DNA of 58,765 nt from Fusobacteriaceae bacterium UBA2433 (GTDB lineage Bacteria; Fusobacteriota; Fusobacteriia; Fusobacteriales; Fusobacteriaceae). Location: positions 1-58,765 of the forward strand of contig DDQV01000114.1 of the NCBI GenBank assembly GCA_002342785.1. Reading direction: 5' to 3'. Shown here in pieces: positions 45,271 through 53,835 of this stretch. The notes under the pieces are model-generated. The model was not told where the DNA came from and did no database searches. It saw only the letters and a program-made list of their open reading frames with translations. The translations under genes and the position numbers were made by a program. Position 1 is the stretch's first letter; each line of letters begins with the position of its first letter.

Positions 45271-45348
45271 TGCTCCCCCCTATTTCTCTATTCACAATAA
45301 ATAATTATGTCTACATAAAATAAATCCAATCTAACGATCTTTAAGTTT

Positions 45349-46074
45349 TTATCTATCTCTCAATTCCCAAAATTTATCAGGAAAATTAGTAATTATTCCA
45401 GTTACCCCAAAATCTTTGAACATTTTAGCTTCTTTTATATTATTTATTGTCCAGATATAGGTTTTTATTCCTACTTCATTCATTTTTTTTACCATTTCTT
45501 TCCCTGTAAACTCTCCATGAGAATGAATACTATATATTTTTAAGTTATTTATTTTTATATAATCCTCTATATTTAAAATTCCTGCAGTCAAAAGTAATCC
45601 TGTTTTTAATTTAGGTTCTAATTTATTTATATTTTTTATAATACTATGATTAAAAGATGAAATTATAATTTTTCCTTCTATTCTTTTTTTATTTTTTAAT
45701 ATCTCAATCACTTTTTTTTCTATTTGATTTTTTTCATTATGCCTTACTTTAATTTCTATATTTAAAATTTTATTTTTCGGTATAAGATCTAATAACTCTT
45801 CCAATGTCATTATTTTTTCACCTTTAAATTCTTTTGAAAACCAACTACCTATATCCATTTTTTTTAAATCTTGTAAATTTTCATCTTTAATATAGCTTTT
45901 TTGGGATGTTATTCTTTCTAAAGAAAAATCATGAAAAACAACTATTTCTCCTAAATTAGTTAACTGAACATCTATCTCAAAACCATCGCAATCCAATTCT
46001 AATCCCTTTAATATAGATGCTCTAGTATTTTCTGGAGCATAACCTGAAGCCCCCCTATGAGCAATTATTTCCAT
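45349..46074 (-). CDS. ugpQ: Glycerophosphodiester phosphodiesterase, cytoplasmic (UgpQ-like)
   Basis: A 241-residue GDPD enzyme without a signal peptide. The active-site stretch is AHRGASGYAPENT, then FEIDVQLTNLGEIVVFHD and, near the end, VGIKTYIWTINN. UgpQ-type enzymes hydrolyse imported diesters in the cytoplasm. Having both a lipoprotein GDPD and a cytoplasmic GDPD in one operon suggests that intact diesters also enter the cell. It is the first gene after the operator-bearing promoter. Confidence 0.93.
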   Translation of the reverse strand: MEIIAHRGASGYAPENTRASILKGLELDCDGFEIDVQLTNLGEIVVFHDFSLERITSQKSYIKDENLQDLKKMDIGSWFSKEFKGEKIMTLEELLDLIPKNKILNIEIKVRHNEKNQIEKKVIEILKNKKRIEGKIIISSFNHSIIKNINKLEPKLKTGLLLTAGILNIEDYIKINNLKIYSIHSHGEFTGKEMVKKMNEVGIKTYIWTINNIKEAKMFKDFGVTGIITNFPDKFWELRDR

Positions 46075-46147
46075 TTTTTTCTCCTTTAATTTAAAAAGAT
46101 TTAATTATCTATTTTAAGAAAATATATAAAACCAATAAAAAAAAGTC

Positions 46148-46178
46148 ATTATAAAAATATTGTATGAAATCATACAAT
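46148..46178 (-). promoter_or_regulatory. Promoter of the ugpQ operon overlapped by a 20-bp palindromic operator
   Basis: On the minus strand TTGTAT (46172-46177) and TATAAT (46148-46153) are 18 bp apart. The palindrome ATTGTATGA-N2-TCATACAAT (46159-46178) has perfect 9-bp arms and covers the -35 box and most of the spacer, the classic position for a repressor site. No regulator gene is adjacent. The shape suits a GntR-type dimer, but this is a guess. Confidence 0.75.
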
Positions 46179-46219
46179 TTAATAATAACCTCACTCTATT
46201 TTCTCTAGGCATATTTTTT

Positions 46220-46250
46220 TATCATCTATCTTAATATTAAGAATATGATA
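46220..46250. promoter_or_regulatory. Second imperfect palindrome upstream of ugpQ
   Basis: A core CTTAATATTAAG (46230-46241) is flanked by TATCAT (46220-46225) and ATGATA (46245-46250). It lies about 45 bp upstream of the -35 box and might be an activator or second repressor site. Confidence 0.4.
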
Positions 46251-46376
46251 AAAACACTAAAAAGTCAAGTTAATTGTTCTTTTTTTATTATATAATGGTT
46301 AATTTTTTCACTTTTTATCTCATTTTCGTTCTTTTTGATACTTTTTAGTTATTAAATTAATAGTCAAAAATAAAAA

Positions 46377-46397
46377 AAACCACCATTTTGATGGTTT
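46377..46397 (-). terminator. Terminator of the yajC-lipoprotein unit
   Basis: AAACCA and TGGTTT form a short stem around a nine-base loop just after the lipoprotein stop, with a run of T on the minus strand. Confidence 0.75.
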
Positions 46398-46403
46398 AAT
46401 TTT

Positions 46404-46877
46404 TTATTTATTTTTAAATACAAATACTGCTGCTCCTGCTACTAATATAGCTCCTAAAGCTCCAAAAATAGTTTTATTACTCTTACTCTCTTTTTCTTCA
46501 TTTTTTTCCTCTACAACTTTAGCCTGCGTCTCTGTTTTCCCTATTAATTTATCTACATTTTCATCTATAGACGTTTCTATAGGAACTACTTTTTCTTCTA
46601 TAATAACTTCTTTCTCAATTGATTTAGAAGTAGACTTAATTTTTTTCCTTATTTTTTTTACAGGTTCTGATATCGATTTATAATCCTTTACGTCTAAAGT
46701 TATTTCCTCAACTTGTAAAGGATCTATAGTATCTTCTACTATAGCTTTTTTTTCAGGAATAATAATTTTATTCTCAACTATTATTTTAGTTGTAGTTTCT
46801 TTTTTTATAATCTCATTTTCACTGGAACAACTTATTATTACTCCTACCACGGCCAAAATCAAAATTATTTTTTTCAT
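46404..46877 (-). CDS. Lipoprotein with additional C-terminal membrane helix, unknown function
   Basis: No family is recognised. The 157 residues start with a lipoprotein signal (LAVVGVIISC, Cys17). The middle is highly charged, rich in Lys, Glu, Ile and Val (KSISEPVKKIRKKIKSTSKS). It ends with a hydrophobic helix and a basic tail, TIFGALGAILVAGAAVFVFKNK. This gives two membrane anchors on one short exported linker, like TonB-type or sorting-signal tails, although no LPxTG or other sortase motif is present. It follows yajC by about 30 bases and is probably co-transcribed with it. Confidence 0.7.
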   Translation of the reverse strand: MKKIILILAVVGVIISCSSENEIIKKETTTKIIVENKIIIPEKKAIVEDTIDPLQVEEITLDVKDYKSISEPVKKIRKKIKSTSKSIEKEVIIEEKVVPIETSIDENVDKLIGKTETQAKVVEEKNEEKESKSNKTIFGALGAILVAGAAVFVFKNK

Positions 46878-46910
46878 GATTAACCTCCTATAGTTAGAAT
46901 TTTTTAATCA

Positions 46911-47213
46911 CTATAATACTTTCCTTATAGAATCTTTAGTAAAAGTAAGTCTAACTCCTTTATCAACTCTGATAACAATAAATTCATCACTTACAGATAC
47001 AACTTCTCCTTTTATTCCACCAGCAGTTATAACACCCTTCCCAGGTTGTAGAGAATCTATCATTTCGGCATGTTTTTTTTGTTTCTTTTTGTTAGGTCTA
47101 ATCAAAAATAAATAAAAAATTGCTCCCCATATAATAAGTGTTATTGCCATTCCCGTATAACCAGAACTTTTACTTGTTTGATCTGCTCCAAATGCTAAAA
47201 AATTACTGAACAT
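46911..47213 (-). CDS. yajC: Preprotein translocase accessory subunit YajC
   Basis: A 100-residue protein with a single N-terminal helix (GMAITLIIWGAIFYLFLIRP), then NKKKQKKHAEMIDSLQPG and GGIKGEVVSVSDEFIVIRVD. This is the standard YajC layout; the protein associates with SecDF and SecYEG. secD and secF are not in the window. Confidence 0.93.
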   Translation of the reverse strand: MFSNFLAFGADQTSKSSGYTGMAITLIIWGAIFYLFLIRPNKKKQKKHAEMIDSLQPGKGVITAGGIKGEVVSVSDEFIVIRVDKGVRLTFTKDSIRKVL

Positions 47214-47361
47214 ATTTTTCTCCTTTTTATTAAAATTTTATTACATAAAGTATAACACTATACTCAACATTTTTAAAATATTTTTTTAGTCTGATGAAAG
47301 AATTGAAATTTTTAAATTATATATATATTCAAACTTTAAACTATGAAGTTAAATTTTTATC

Positions 47362-47389
47362 AAAACCTCTACAATATAGCAGAGGTTTT
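47362..47389 (-). terminator. Terminator after dnaJ
   Basis: AAAACCTCT (47362-47370) and AGAGGTTTT (47381-47389) form a 9-bp stem just after the dnaJ stop. Confidence 0.88.
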
Positions 47390-47397
47390 AATAATTT

Positions 47398-48546
47398 TTA
47401 TTTAAATAAATCTTTTAATTTTTTAAAAAATCCTTCTTTCATACCTGTATTTTTATCCTTTAGACTATCTTCAAAAGCTTTTAATAATTTTTTTTGTTCT
47501 GAATTTAATTTTGTAGGAGTTTCAACAACAACTTTTACCAACTCATCTCCTACTCTGCCACCTCTTGTACTAGGCATCCCTTTTCCACGTAATCTAAATA
47601 TCTTACCAGTTTGAGTTCCTTCAGGAATTTTTATCTTTATAGCCTCGTCTAAAGTAGGAATTTGTATATCTCCTCCTAAAACAGCCTTAGTATAAGAAAT
47701 TGGAACTTCACAAACAATGTCCGATCCATGTCTTTCAAATACAGCATGTTCTTTTACTCTAATAAATAGATAAAGATCTCCATTTGGTCCACCGTTTTCA
47801 CTTGCTTCTCCCATCCCACTTAATCTAAGTTTTTGACCATCATCTATTCCAGCTGGAATTTTTATATTCTTTTCTACTTTTTCTTTTTCTACTCCTGTTC
47901 CGTGACAAGTTGGACACGTTTCTATAGGTATTTCACCTTTTCCATGACATCTATCACATTCAACTACATTTTCAAAATTTCCAAACATAGTTCTTTGAAT
48001 TTCTTTTACTCTTCCATTACCATTACATTTCGGACATTTTTTAGTACTTGTTCCTGGTTTTGCACCACTTCCATGGCAAGTATGACATTCACCTTTTCTA
48101 AAATATTTAACTTCTTTTTCTGTCCCTTTAGCCGCTTCTTCCAATGTAATTTCTACAGTATATCTAAGATCTGCTCCTGGTTCTACACGAGGACCATTAG
48201 ATCCTCCTCCTCCAAAAAATGAACCAAAAATATCTTCAAAACCACCAGAACCACCGAAGCCTCCAAAGCCTCCAAAACCTCCAGCACCAGACGCAGATCC
48301 TCCTTGAGAAAATGCATCATGGCCAAATCTATCATATTTTGATTTTTTTTCTCCATCTGAAAGAACTTGGTATGCATCATTTATCTCTTTAAATTTATGC
48401 TCAGCATCCTCTTTTTCCTTTGCAGTTGCACTACTATACTTGTCTGGATGATATTTCATAGCTTTTTTTCTATAAGCTTTTTTTATCTCACTTTCACTAG
48501 CATCTTTAGATATTCCTAACGTTTCATAAAAATCTTTTTTAGACAT
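47398..48546 (-). CDS. dnaJ: Chaperone DnaJ
   Basis: DnaJ delivers unfolded proteins to DnaK and stimulates its ATPase. The 382 residues contain a J domain (DFYETLGISKDASESEIKKAY, in pieces, with HPD at YHPDKY), a Gly/Phe-rich linker (GGFGGFGGFGG), four zinc motifs (CHTCHGSG, CPKCNGNG, CDRCHGKG, CPTCHGTG) and a C-terminal substrate-binding part. It lies on the same strand as dnaK, but an epimerase-like and a GNAT gene separate them. Confidence 0.97.
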   Translation of the reverse strand: MSKKDFYETLGISKDASESEIKKAYRKKAMKYHPDKYSSATAKEKEDAEHKFKEINDAYQVLSDGEKKSKYDRFGHDAFSQGGSASGAGGFGGFGGFGGSGGFEDIFGSFFGGGGSNGPRVEPGADLRYTVEITLEEAAKGTEKEVKYFRKGECHTCHGSGAKPGTSTKKCPKCNGNGRVKEIQRTMFGNFENVVECDRCHGKGEIPIETCPTCHGTGVEKEKVEKNIKIPAGIDDGQKLRLSGMGEASENGGPNGDLYLFIRVKEHAVFERHGSDIVCEVPISYTKAVLGGDIQIPTLDEAIKIKIPEGTQTGKIFRLRGKGMPSTRGGRVGDELVKVVVETPTKLNSEQKKLLKAFEDSLKDKNTGMKEGFFKKLKDLFK

Positions 48547-48576
48547 TTTTTTCTCCTCTTTTCTTTTTCTTTTTTT

Positions 48577-49449
48577 CTAACTTTCGATCTTAATTTTAAA
48601 ACTAGCTTTATATTTTTCTTTACCTTCCAATTTTAAAATTCCATCTTTATCTTCTAGTTTACCATTTGTATCGATAAAATCTGCTATTCCATTCCAAGGT
48701 TCTAAACAAATAAATCCAGATCCTACTTTACTCCAAAAAGCTATATACTCAAAATTGCTATAGTTCATAGTTATAACTCTAGTATTTTTTCTACATTTTA
48801 AAGATACATTTTTAGAATTTAAACCTTTAAATATAAGAGCGTCATGTTCAAATAAACTACTACTTAATTTTATCTCTTTACTATTTTTTAAAAATTTTAT
48901 AGTATCTCTAGATATATTTCCTTCTTTTAAAGGAAATATTGAAGCTATTTCATTTTTTTCAAATTCTAAATAATAATCTGAAATTTTAATATCTTGATCT
49001 AGAGGAATTTTAAAAGCTGGATGTCCTCCTATTGAAAAATATATCTCTTTATCAGAAATATTTTCAACTTTGTATTCAACTATTAAATATTCATCTTCTA
49101 AACTATATTCTATATACAGTTCAAATTTAAAGGGATAATTTTCTAAAGTTTTTTCATTTGATCTCAATAAAAAAACTAACTTATTTTTTTTTTGAGAGAC
49201 AAGTTCAAACTCATTATCTCTTGCAAAACCGTGCTGTCCCATCTCATAAATTTTTCCTTGATAACTGTATTTATTATCTTTTAGTCCTCCTACAATAGGA
49301 AACAATACAGGTGATGTTCTTCCCCAAAATTTAGGATTAGCATCCCACATGAATTCTTCATTATTTTTTAGGAGTTTTAAATTTTTTAATTCCGCACCAT
49401 GACTATCTACAACAGCCTCTATTATACCATCGGTTATTTCATACCTCAT
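48577..49449 (-). CDS. Aldose 1-epimerase family protein
   Basis: A 290-residue galactose mutarotase-like beta-sandwich protein with DSHGAELKNLKLLKNNEEFMW, in pieces, MGQHGFARDNEFEL and IGGHPAFKIPL; the His residues match those of the LacX/YeaD-type branch. It would interconvert sugar anomers, and the sugar is unknown. It lies 30 bases before dnaJ, which is a common arrangement without a known functional reason. Confidence 0.85.
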   Translation of the reverse strand: MRYEITDGIIEAVVDSHGAELKNLKLLKNNEEFMWDANPKFWGRTSPVLFPIVGGLKDNKYSYQGKIYEMGQHGFARDNEFELVSQKKNKLVFLLRSNEKTLENYPFKFELYIEYSLEDEYLIVEYKVENISDKEIYFSIGGHPAFKIPLDQDIKISDYYLEFEKNEIASIFPLKEGNISRDTIKFLKNSKEIKLSSSLFEHDALIFKGLNSKNVSLKCRKNTRVITMNYSNFEYIAFWSKVGSGFICLEPWNGIADFIDTNGKLEDKDGILKLEGKEKYKASFKIKIES

Positions 49450-49486
49450 AGTTATTCTCCTTATTTATAAAGTTTAACTCTTTTGG

Positions 49487-49939
49487 CTATATACCTTTAT
49501 TCAAATATATATCTGTTATATCATATCCCATTTTCTTGTATATCGCTATATTTTTTTCATTATATCCATAGGAATGAATATTAATTTTTTTAACATCTAA
49601 CTCATTAGCTTTTTCTTCAATTAATTCAATTAATTCAAGTTCATATTCTTTTTCTTGAAATTCATCAAATATACAAGTATTATTTATAAATATTTCGTTA
49701 TTAAATTTATTCATCCAAATAAATCCAACTTTAATTTCATCTTCATAAGCATCTAATAAATAATGATTAGGAGTAGAAATTCCATCATTCAAAATTTTAT
49801 CTAAAGCTTCCTTAGATAGTTCTAAAGCATCTCTATCTGACCAATAGCCAACCCTTACTTTATCTTTAGCATAATCAGAAATCATCTTTCCTTTTACCAT
49901 ATTAAAATCTGACTCTGACATTCTTTCTAATTTTAACAT
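49487..49939 (-). CDS. GNAT-family N-acetyltransferase
   Basis: A 150-residue acetyltransferase: MLKLERMSESDF at the start, a central strand GFIWMNKFNNEIFIN, and the typical final helix ELIEEKANELDVKKINIHSYGYNEKNIAIYKKMGYDI, in pieces. It would transfer an acetyl group from acetyl-CoA to an amine; the target is unknown. It is the first gene after the dnaK gap. Confidence 0.8.
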   Translation of the reverse strand: MLKLERMSESDFNMVKGKMISDYAKDKVRVGYWSDRDALELSKEALDKILNDGISTPNHYLLDAYEDEIKVGFIWMNKFNNEIFINNTCIFDEFQEKEYELELIELIEEKANELDVKKINIHSYGYNEKNIAIYKKMGYDITDIYLNKGI

Positions 49940-50057
49940 CTATTATGTCCTCCTTGTTTTTTTATCTTCCAGTCTTTCTTAAGCATATGCTTTCAATTAT
50001 TAAATTTTATAGTAAACATTTCTTGATTTAAAAAGAAAAAAATATTTATTATACAAC

Positions 50058-50096
50058 AAGAGAGGCTAAACCTTTTTTCAAGCTTAGCCCCCTCTT
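50058..50096 (-). terminator. Stem-loop in the gap downstream of dnaK
   Basis: AAGAGAGGCTAA (50058-50069) pairs with TTAGCCCCCTCTT (50084-50096) with a small bulge. The T run after it on the minus strand is interrupted, so it may be a weak terminator or an RNA-processing stem. The rest of the 285-bp gap holds nothing I recognise. Confidence 0.6.
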
Positions 50097-50223
50097 ATTA
50101 TTTTAAAACTCATCCTTACTCTATCTCAACTTTTCTTTTACAAAAGTCTAAAATTTATTCTAAGATAAAATTGACTCTTAGTATCTATTAGTCGAGAAGT
50201 TCTTAGGAAAGAATAATAGGTTC

Positions 50224-52047
50224 TTAGTCTACTACTTCTGCATCGGCTACATCTTCATCGGCTTTATTTTCAGTTCCACCTTGATCTCCACCATTTTCAC
50301 TTTGAGCTTTTGCTTGAGCTTCTTTATATATTTCTTCAGCTAATTTATGAGCTTTTTCTTCTAAAGTTTTCATTGCTGTATCGATAGCTTCTTTATCTTC
50401 TCCATCTTTAACCGCTTTTAATCCTTCTATTGCTTCTTTAATTGCTGTTTTTTCCTCTTCAGTTACTTTATCTCCATGTTCTTCAATAGATTTTTCAGTA
50501 GATGAAATGATCATGTCAGCTTTATTTCTAGCTTCTACTAAATCTTTGAATTTTTGATCTTCAGCTTCATGAGCTTCAGCATCCTTTTTCATTCTTTCAA
50601 CATCTTCTTTTGAAAGATTAGTTGATCCTGTAATAGTTACTTTATTTTCTTTTCCAGTTCCTAGATCTTTTGCTGCTACATGTACAATACCATTTGCATC
50701 AATATCAAATGTTACTTCAATTTGAGGAACTCCTCTTGGTGCTGCTGGGATTCCTTCTAAATTGAAATCTCCTAATTTATTGTTATCAATAGCTTTTGAT
50801 CTTTCCCCTTGGAATACATTGATTGATACTGCTGGTTGATTATCTACAGCTGTAGAATAAACTTGTGATTTCTTTACAGGTATAGTCGTATTTTTTTCTA
50901 TCATCTTCGTGAATATTCCACCTAAAGTTTCAATTCCTAATGATAATGGAGTTACATCTAATAATAAGATATCTTTTACATCTCCCATTAATACTCCACC
51001 TTGAATTGCTGCTCCTGCTGCTACTACTTCATCAGGGTTAATTCCTTTATTAGGAGCTTTTCCTAAGAAAGATTGTACCCATTCTTGTACTGCAGGTATT
51101 CTTGTAGATCCACCTACTAATAAGATCTCATTAATATCTGAAGGTGTTAACCCTGCATCTTTAAGAGCTATTTTTACAGGTTCTTTTGTATCTTCTACTA
51201 AACTAGAAGTTAATTCATTAAATTTAGCTCTAGTTAATTTCATTTCTAAATGTTTTGGTCCTGTAGCATCCATTGTAATAAATGGTAATGATATAGGAGT
51301 TTCCATCATTGTAGATAATTCTTTCTTTGCTTTTTCAGCTGCATCTTTTAATCTTTGTACTGCCATTTTATCATTTGATAGATCTAATCCAGTTTCTTTC
51401 TTAAATTCTGATTCTAACCAGTTAATAATTACTTTATCAAAATTGTCTCCACCTAAATGGTTATTTCCAGATGTTGATAGTACTTCTACTACACCATCTC
51501 CAATCTCTAAGATAGATACATCAAATGTTCCACCTCCAAGGTCAAACACTAATACTTTTTCCTCTTCTTTCTTATCTAATCCATATGCTAATGCTGCTGC
51601 TGTTGGTTCATTTATAATTCTTTTAACATCTAATCCTGCAATTGTTCCCGCGTCTTTAGTCGCTTGTCTTTGTGCATCTGAGAAATATGCTGGAACTGTA
51701 ATTACTGCTTCAGTTACTGTCTCTCCTAAATATGATTCTGCATCTTTTTTTAATTTTTTTAAGATCATTGCTGAAATCTCTTGAGGACTATAATCTTTTC
51801 CATTAATATTTACTTTATGAGATTCTCCCATATGAGTCTTTATAGACGCTACTGTAGAATTAGGATTTGTAACAGCTTGTCTTTTTGCTATTTCTCCTAC
51901 TATAATTTCACCGTTATCTTTTATATTTACAACTGAAGGTGTAGTTCTTGCTCCTTCTGCATTTGTTATTATTGTAAAGTTTCCACCTTCCATTACTGAT
52001 ACACATGAGTTAGTTGTTCCTAAGTCAATTCCAATTATTTTTCCCAT
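50224..52047 (-). CDS. dnaK: Chaperone DnaK (Hsp70)
   Basis: DnaK is the ATP-driven Hsp70 chaperone. From ATG 52047 it has 607 residues. It shows IGIDLGTTNSCVSVMEGG, VFDLGGGTFDVSILEIG, VGGSTRIPAVQ, DVTPLSLGIETLGG and an acidic tail ending ADEDVADAEVVD. I choose 52047 because AGGAGG stands before it and the protein then begins MGKIIGIDLG as usual; the upstream in-frame start at 52080 would add eleven atypical residues. Part of the CIRCE-controlled hrcA-grpE-dnaK operon. Confidence 0.98.
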   Translation of the reverse strand: MGKIIGIDLGTTNSCVSVMEGGNFTIITNAEGARTTPSVVNIKDNGEIIVGEIAKRQAVTNPNSTVASIKTHMGESHKVNINGKDYSPQEISAMILKKLKKDAESYLGETVTEAVITVPAYFSDAQRQATKDAGTIAGLDVKRIINEPTAAALAYGLDKKEEEKVLVFDLGGGTFDVSILEIGDGVVEVLSTSGNNHLGGDNFDKVIINWLESEFKKETGLDLSNDKMAVQRLKDAAEKAKKELSTMMETPISLPFITMDATGPKHLEMKLTRAKFNELTSSLVEDTKEPVKIALKDAGLTPSDINEILLVGGSTRIPAVQEWVQSFLGKAPNKGINPDEVVAAGAAIQGGVLMGDVKDILLLDVTPLSLGIETLGGIFTKMIEKNTTIPVKKSQVYSTAVDNQPAVSINVFQGERSKAIDNNKLGDFNLEGIPAAPRGVPQIEVTFDIDANGIVHVAAKDLGTGKENKVTITGSTNLSKEDVERMKKDAEAHEAEDQKFKDLVEARNKADMIISSTEKSIEEHGDKVTEEEKTAIKEAIEGLKAVKDGEDKEAIDTAMKTLEEKAHKLAEEIYKEAQAKAQSENGGDQGGTENKADEDVADAEVVD

Positions 52048-52161
52048 TTTTTTGCCTCCTATTATCGTGGATAAGTACAAGACATTATCCTTATATATAT
52101 ATTTATTTTTTATACTCTTAATTATATAACTTAAAGAAAATTTAAAAATAAAACATTTGTA

Positions 52162-52710
52162 TTATTTCTTACAAACTTTTACCATTGAAGGTCTAATTAC
52201 TCTTTCCTTCATCTTATATCCTTTTTGTAATTCCATCACAATGTGATCGTTATCAATATTTTCACAGTTTTCTGTCATTACAGCTTGATGTAAATGCGGA
52301 TCAAATTCTTTTCCTAACGATTCAATTACTTCTACACCTTCTGCATTCATAATTCCATGCATTTGAGATAAAGTCATTTCTACTCCTTTTACTAATGCAT
52401 CAAAATCTTTTGTCTCAGCAGATGCAGCTACGCCTCTTTCTAAATTATCTACTGCTTCTAATACCTTTAAGATTACTTTTTCTGAAGCATATTTTCTAAA
52501 CTCTTCTAATTCATTTTGTTTTCTCTTGGTAAAGTTTTGAAATTCTGCATTTTTTCTGGCATATGCTCCTTTCCAATCTTCAAGATCAGCTTCAATTTTA
52601 GCCATTTTTTCTTCCAATGTTTCTTCATTATCTTTTAGTTCTTCTTCAATTCCTTCAACTTTTTCCTCATCTAATACTTTCTCTTCTTTAACTTTATTTT
52701 TCTTACTCAT
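52162..52710 (-). CDS. grpE: Nucleotide exchange factor GrpE
   Basis: GrpE releases ADP from DnaK. The 182 residues have an acidic, coiled-coil N-terminus (EEKVEGIEEELKDNEETLEE), the KKYAEFQNF-like stretch YARKNAEFQNFTKRKQNE and a C-terminal beta domain (GYKMKERVIRPSMVKVCK). The ATG overlaps the hrcA stop by eight bases, with the GGAGATAG site inside hrcA. Confidence 0.96.
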   Translation of the reverse strand: MSKKNKVKEEKVLDEEKVEGIEEELKDNEETLEEKMAKIEADLEDWKGAYARKNAEFQNFTKRKQNELEEFRKYASEKVILKVLEAVDNLERGVAASAETKDFDALVKGVEMTLSQMHGIMNAEGVEVIESLGKEFDPHLHQAVMTENCENIDNDHIVMELQKGYKMKERVIRPSMVKVCKK

Positions 52711-53728
52711 GACTATCTCCTTTTTTTAATGCTATATCCATCATATTATTAACTTCTTCAGTTACATATTCTACCAAACCTACAGTCTTAGAATAAGCCA
52801 TCCTTTTAGGTCCTACCACTCCTATTATTCCTTGAGAGTCACCATTTTTATAAAAAGAATATACAAAACTAAAATCTTTTAATGCTTTAATATTTAACTC
52901 ATCTCCAAAGACCACATAGACCTCTCCTTGTTTATGTTTTCTTGTACTTATTAACTCTTTAAATATTTCATCTAGACCCTTACGCCTATTAAAAATTTCT
53001 AAAGCCTCTTTGGCTTCCTCTACTGTCTTATTTTCAAATATAGTAGAAGCACCATTTATAAAAAATTCCCCCTCCATATCTTGATAGATCTTACTTGATA
53101 TAGATTCTAATACCAAATTTCCTTTTTCCTTTACAAAATCTTCTATTTCAAAGGTTTTAACCTCGCCTTTAGATGATTTTTCATTTAATTTTATACATAT
53201 TTTTTTTAGTTCAACTTCATCCATTGGACTTTCAAAATGTATTTTTCTAGTTCTTACTGTAGAATCTTCCATTACTATCACAGCCATTGCCATATAATCA
53301 TTTACATGAACTAATTCAACTTTTTTTATTGTTTCATGACTTATACTTGGCTCTAATACTATTCCTGCATAAGATGTTAGCTTAGATAACAAATTGGAAG
53401 TTCTTTTTAGTATTCCATCAAACTCTCCGATCTTTTCCTCATATATTTGATGTATTTTCTCCATCTCTTGTCTGGATAATTTTTCTATCTTAAGTAGTTC
53501 TGAAAGATAAAATTTATATCCTAGATCTGTCGGTGTTCTTCCAGAAGAAGTATGAGCTTTCGATAAATAACCTAAATCTTCTAAGTCAGCCATTACATTT
53601 CTAATAGTTGCTGATGAATACTCTATATTGTATTTTTTTACTAATGTTCTAGAACCTATTGTTTCCCCTGAAGTTAGGTAATAATCAATAATTGCTCCTA
53701 ACACTAGTTTTTCTCTGTCTGTAATCAT
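52703..53728 (-). CDS. hrcA: Heat-inducible transcription repressor HrcA
   Basis: HrcA binds CIRCE and blocks heat-shock genes until GroEL is occupied by misfolded proteins. From ATG 53728 it has 341 residues. It shows an N-terminal winged helix (VLGAIIDYYLTSGETIGSRT), SSATIRNVMADLEDLGYLSKAHTSSGR (in pieces) and the GAF-like dimer domain. The upstream in-frame start at 53764 would lie inside the CIRCE site, so it is rejected. Its own promoter carries CIRCE, giving autoregulation. Confidence 0.96.
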   Translation of the reverse strand: MITDREKLVLGAIIDYYLTSGETIGSRTLVKKYNIEYSSATIRNVMADLEDLGYLSKAHTSSGRTPTDLGYKFYLSELLKIEKLSRQEMEKIHQIYEEKIGEFDGILKRTSNLLSKLTSYAGIVLEPSISHETIKKVELVHVNDYMAMAVIVMEDSTVRTRKIHFESPMDEVELKKICIKLNEKSSKGEVKTFEIEDFVKEKGNLVLESISSKIYQDMEGEFFINGASTIFENKTVEEAKEALEIFNRRKGLDEIFKELISTRKHKQGEVYVVFGDELNIKALKDFSFVYSFYKNGDSQGIIGVVGPKRMAYSKTVGLVEYVTEEVNNMMDIALKKGDSHE

Positions 53729-53753
53729 CTTCACCACTCCAATTAGCCAGTTG

Positions 53754-53780
53754 TTAGCACTCATCGGGTTAGATTGCTAA
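53754..53780 (-). promoter_or_regulatory. CIRCE operator
   Basis: On the minus strand TTAGCAATC-N9-GAGTGCTAA, against the consensus TTAGCACTC-N9-GAGTGCTAA: only one base differs in the left arm. It lies right after the hrcA -10 box, as in other HrcA-controlled operons. Confidence 0.93.
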
Positions 53781-53789
53781 CTCAAGATG

Positions 53790-53818
53790 AGTATATAATT
53801 TTTTTACAACTTTGTCAA
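53790..53818 (-). promoter_or_regulatory. hrcA operon promoter
   Basis: On the minus strand a perfect TTGACA (53813-53818) and TATACT (53790-53795) are 17 bp apart, followed by CIRCE. Confidence 0.93.
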
Positions 53819-53835
53819 CACTTTTTTACATAAAT

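Larger units (their letters stand above)
46075..46376. other. Intergenic region upstream of ugpQ
   Basis: This roughly 300-bp region holds the ugpQ promoter with its palindromic operator (46148-46178) and a second imperfect palindrome (46220-46250), both listed separately. The rest is AT-rich and I see no gene in it. Confidence 0.6.

Noticed and set aside
47833..48222. Plus-strand open frames opposite dnaJ and other genes
   Set aside because: They are antisense shadows rich in Phe, Ser and Ile, without ribosome-binding sites, on top of well-conserved genes.
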